Shown: one piece after another, positions 63,745 to 64,000 of the stretch | How the letters are laid out: each line of letters starts with the position of its first letter | Position numbering within the stretch: position 1 is the first letter of the stretch | From: Bacillus sp. sid0103 | GTDB lineage: Bacteria > Bacillota > Bacilli > Bacillales_B > DSM-18226 | Reading direction: 5' to 3' | Assembly (NCBI RefSeq): GCF_019219025.1 | Contig: NZ_JAHUWN010000003.1 | Span: forward strand, 62,001 to 126,000 | DNA length: 64,000 nt | Notes under the pieces: model-generated | Database searches by the model: none | Told to the model about the DNA's origin: nothing | What the model saw: the letters and a program-made list of their open reading frames with translations, nothing else | Position numbers and translations under genes: made by a program

Positions 63745-64000
63745 TTAGACTAGTTTAATTAATAATCTACTTTATTTTAATTAAATTTTCAATTTTCCGA
63801 CAATAAAACTCGATAATTGTCTGTTCATGCGCTTTCCCAAGCAATAATTTAAGAAGATTTCCATAAATATAGGTCACAATGTCTAATTTATTAAGCTTTT
63901 AAAGGTTTTAACAAATTGCAGAATTAGGGAAATATATATTTCCCTTTTTCGACTTTTTATTCTTTTCTATCAGGGAATATTCCAATTTCCCCATTTCATT

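Overview
The window looks like chromosome from an AT-rich, endospore-forming Bacillaceae bacterium, perhaps near Neobacillus, Mesobacillus or Bacillus. This rests on strong AGGAGG-type ribosome sites, frequent TTG and GTG starts, a YhcN/YlaJ spore lipoprotein, a spore-coat type transglutaminase (Tgl), YdbS/YdbT, YoaS/YozG, YmaF, a CIRCE element, a thi operon with a TPP riboswitch, and a DctS/DctR/DctP module. The genus is inference. No rRNA, tRNA, CRISPR array, prophage or intact insertion sequence was seen.

Layout. 0-7 kb: serA behind a ZTP riboswitch, with a 184-bp repeat inserted between switch and gene; a threonine aldolase; ydbST; an orphan DUF47 protein; and a ParM-like actin with a ParR-like partner. 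7-16 kb: small enzymes, a TSUP exporter with a small upstream gene, yoaS-yozG behind a duplicated operator-like repeat, htpG with CIRCE, and an intact CBO0543-type gene plus a frameshifted relative. 16-33 kb: a GGDEF protein, an amino-acid permease, an oxidoreductase, hydrolases, a spore lipoprotein, an NlpC/P60 cell-wall hydrolase, GDPD, a histidinol phosphatase and transporters. 33-47 kb: two tandem-repeat arrays, two His-rich proteins, an ECF-like sigma factor with clpP, a secreted M6 metalloprotease, a MATE pump behind a second 184-bp repeat, and csp. 47-64 kb: an MFS protein, tgl, a nine-gene thiamin salvage and transport operon, dctSR-dctP with a cre box, and a final group of small enzymes.

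How genes work together. The thi operon imports and recycles thiamin breakdown products: ThiXYZ for the pyrimidine precursor, the deformylase and TenA to convert it, ThiW for thiazole uptake, and ThiM, ThiD and ThiE to rebuild thiamin phosphate. DctS and DctR probably sense C4-dicarboxylates and switch on the divergent dctP. The ZTP riboswitch ties serine synthesis to one-carbon status.

The most unusual signals are three intergenic tandem arrays with unrelated unit sequences but nearly the same period (52, 52 and 51 bp); two 184-bp elements, each just upstream of a start codon; a chromosomal ParM/ParR-like pair with 16-bp repeats around its promoter; and a sigma factor ending in an SsrA-like Ala-Ala and apparently co-transcribed with clpP. 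Several decayed gene fragments lie in the intergenic spaces.
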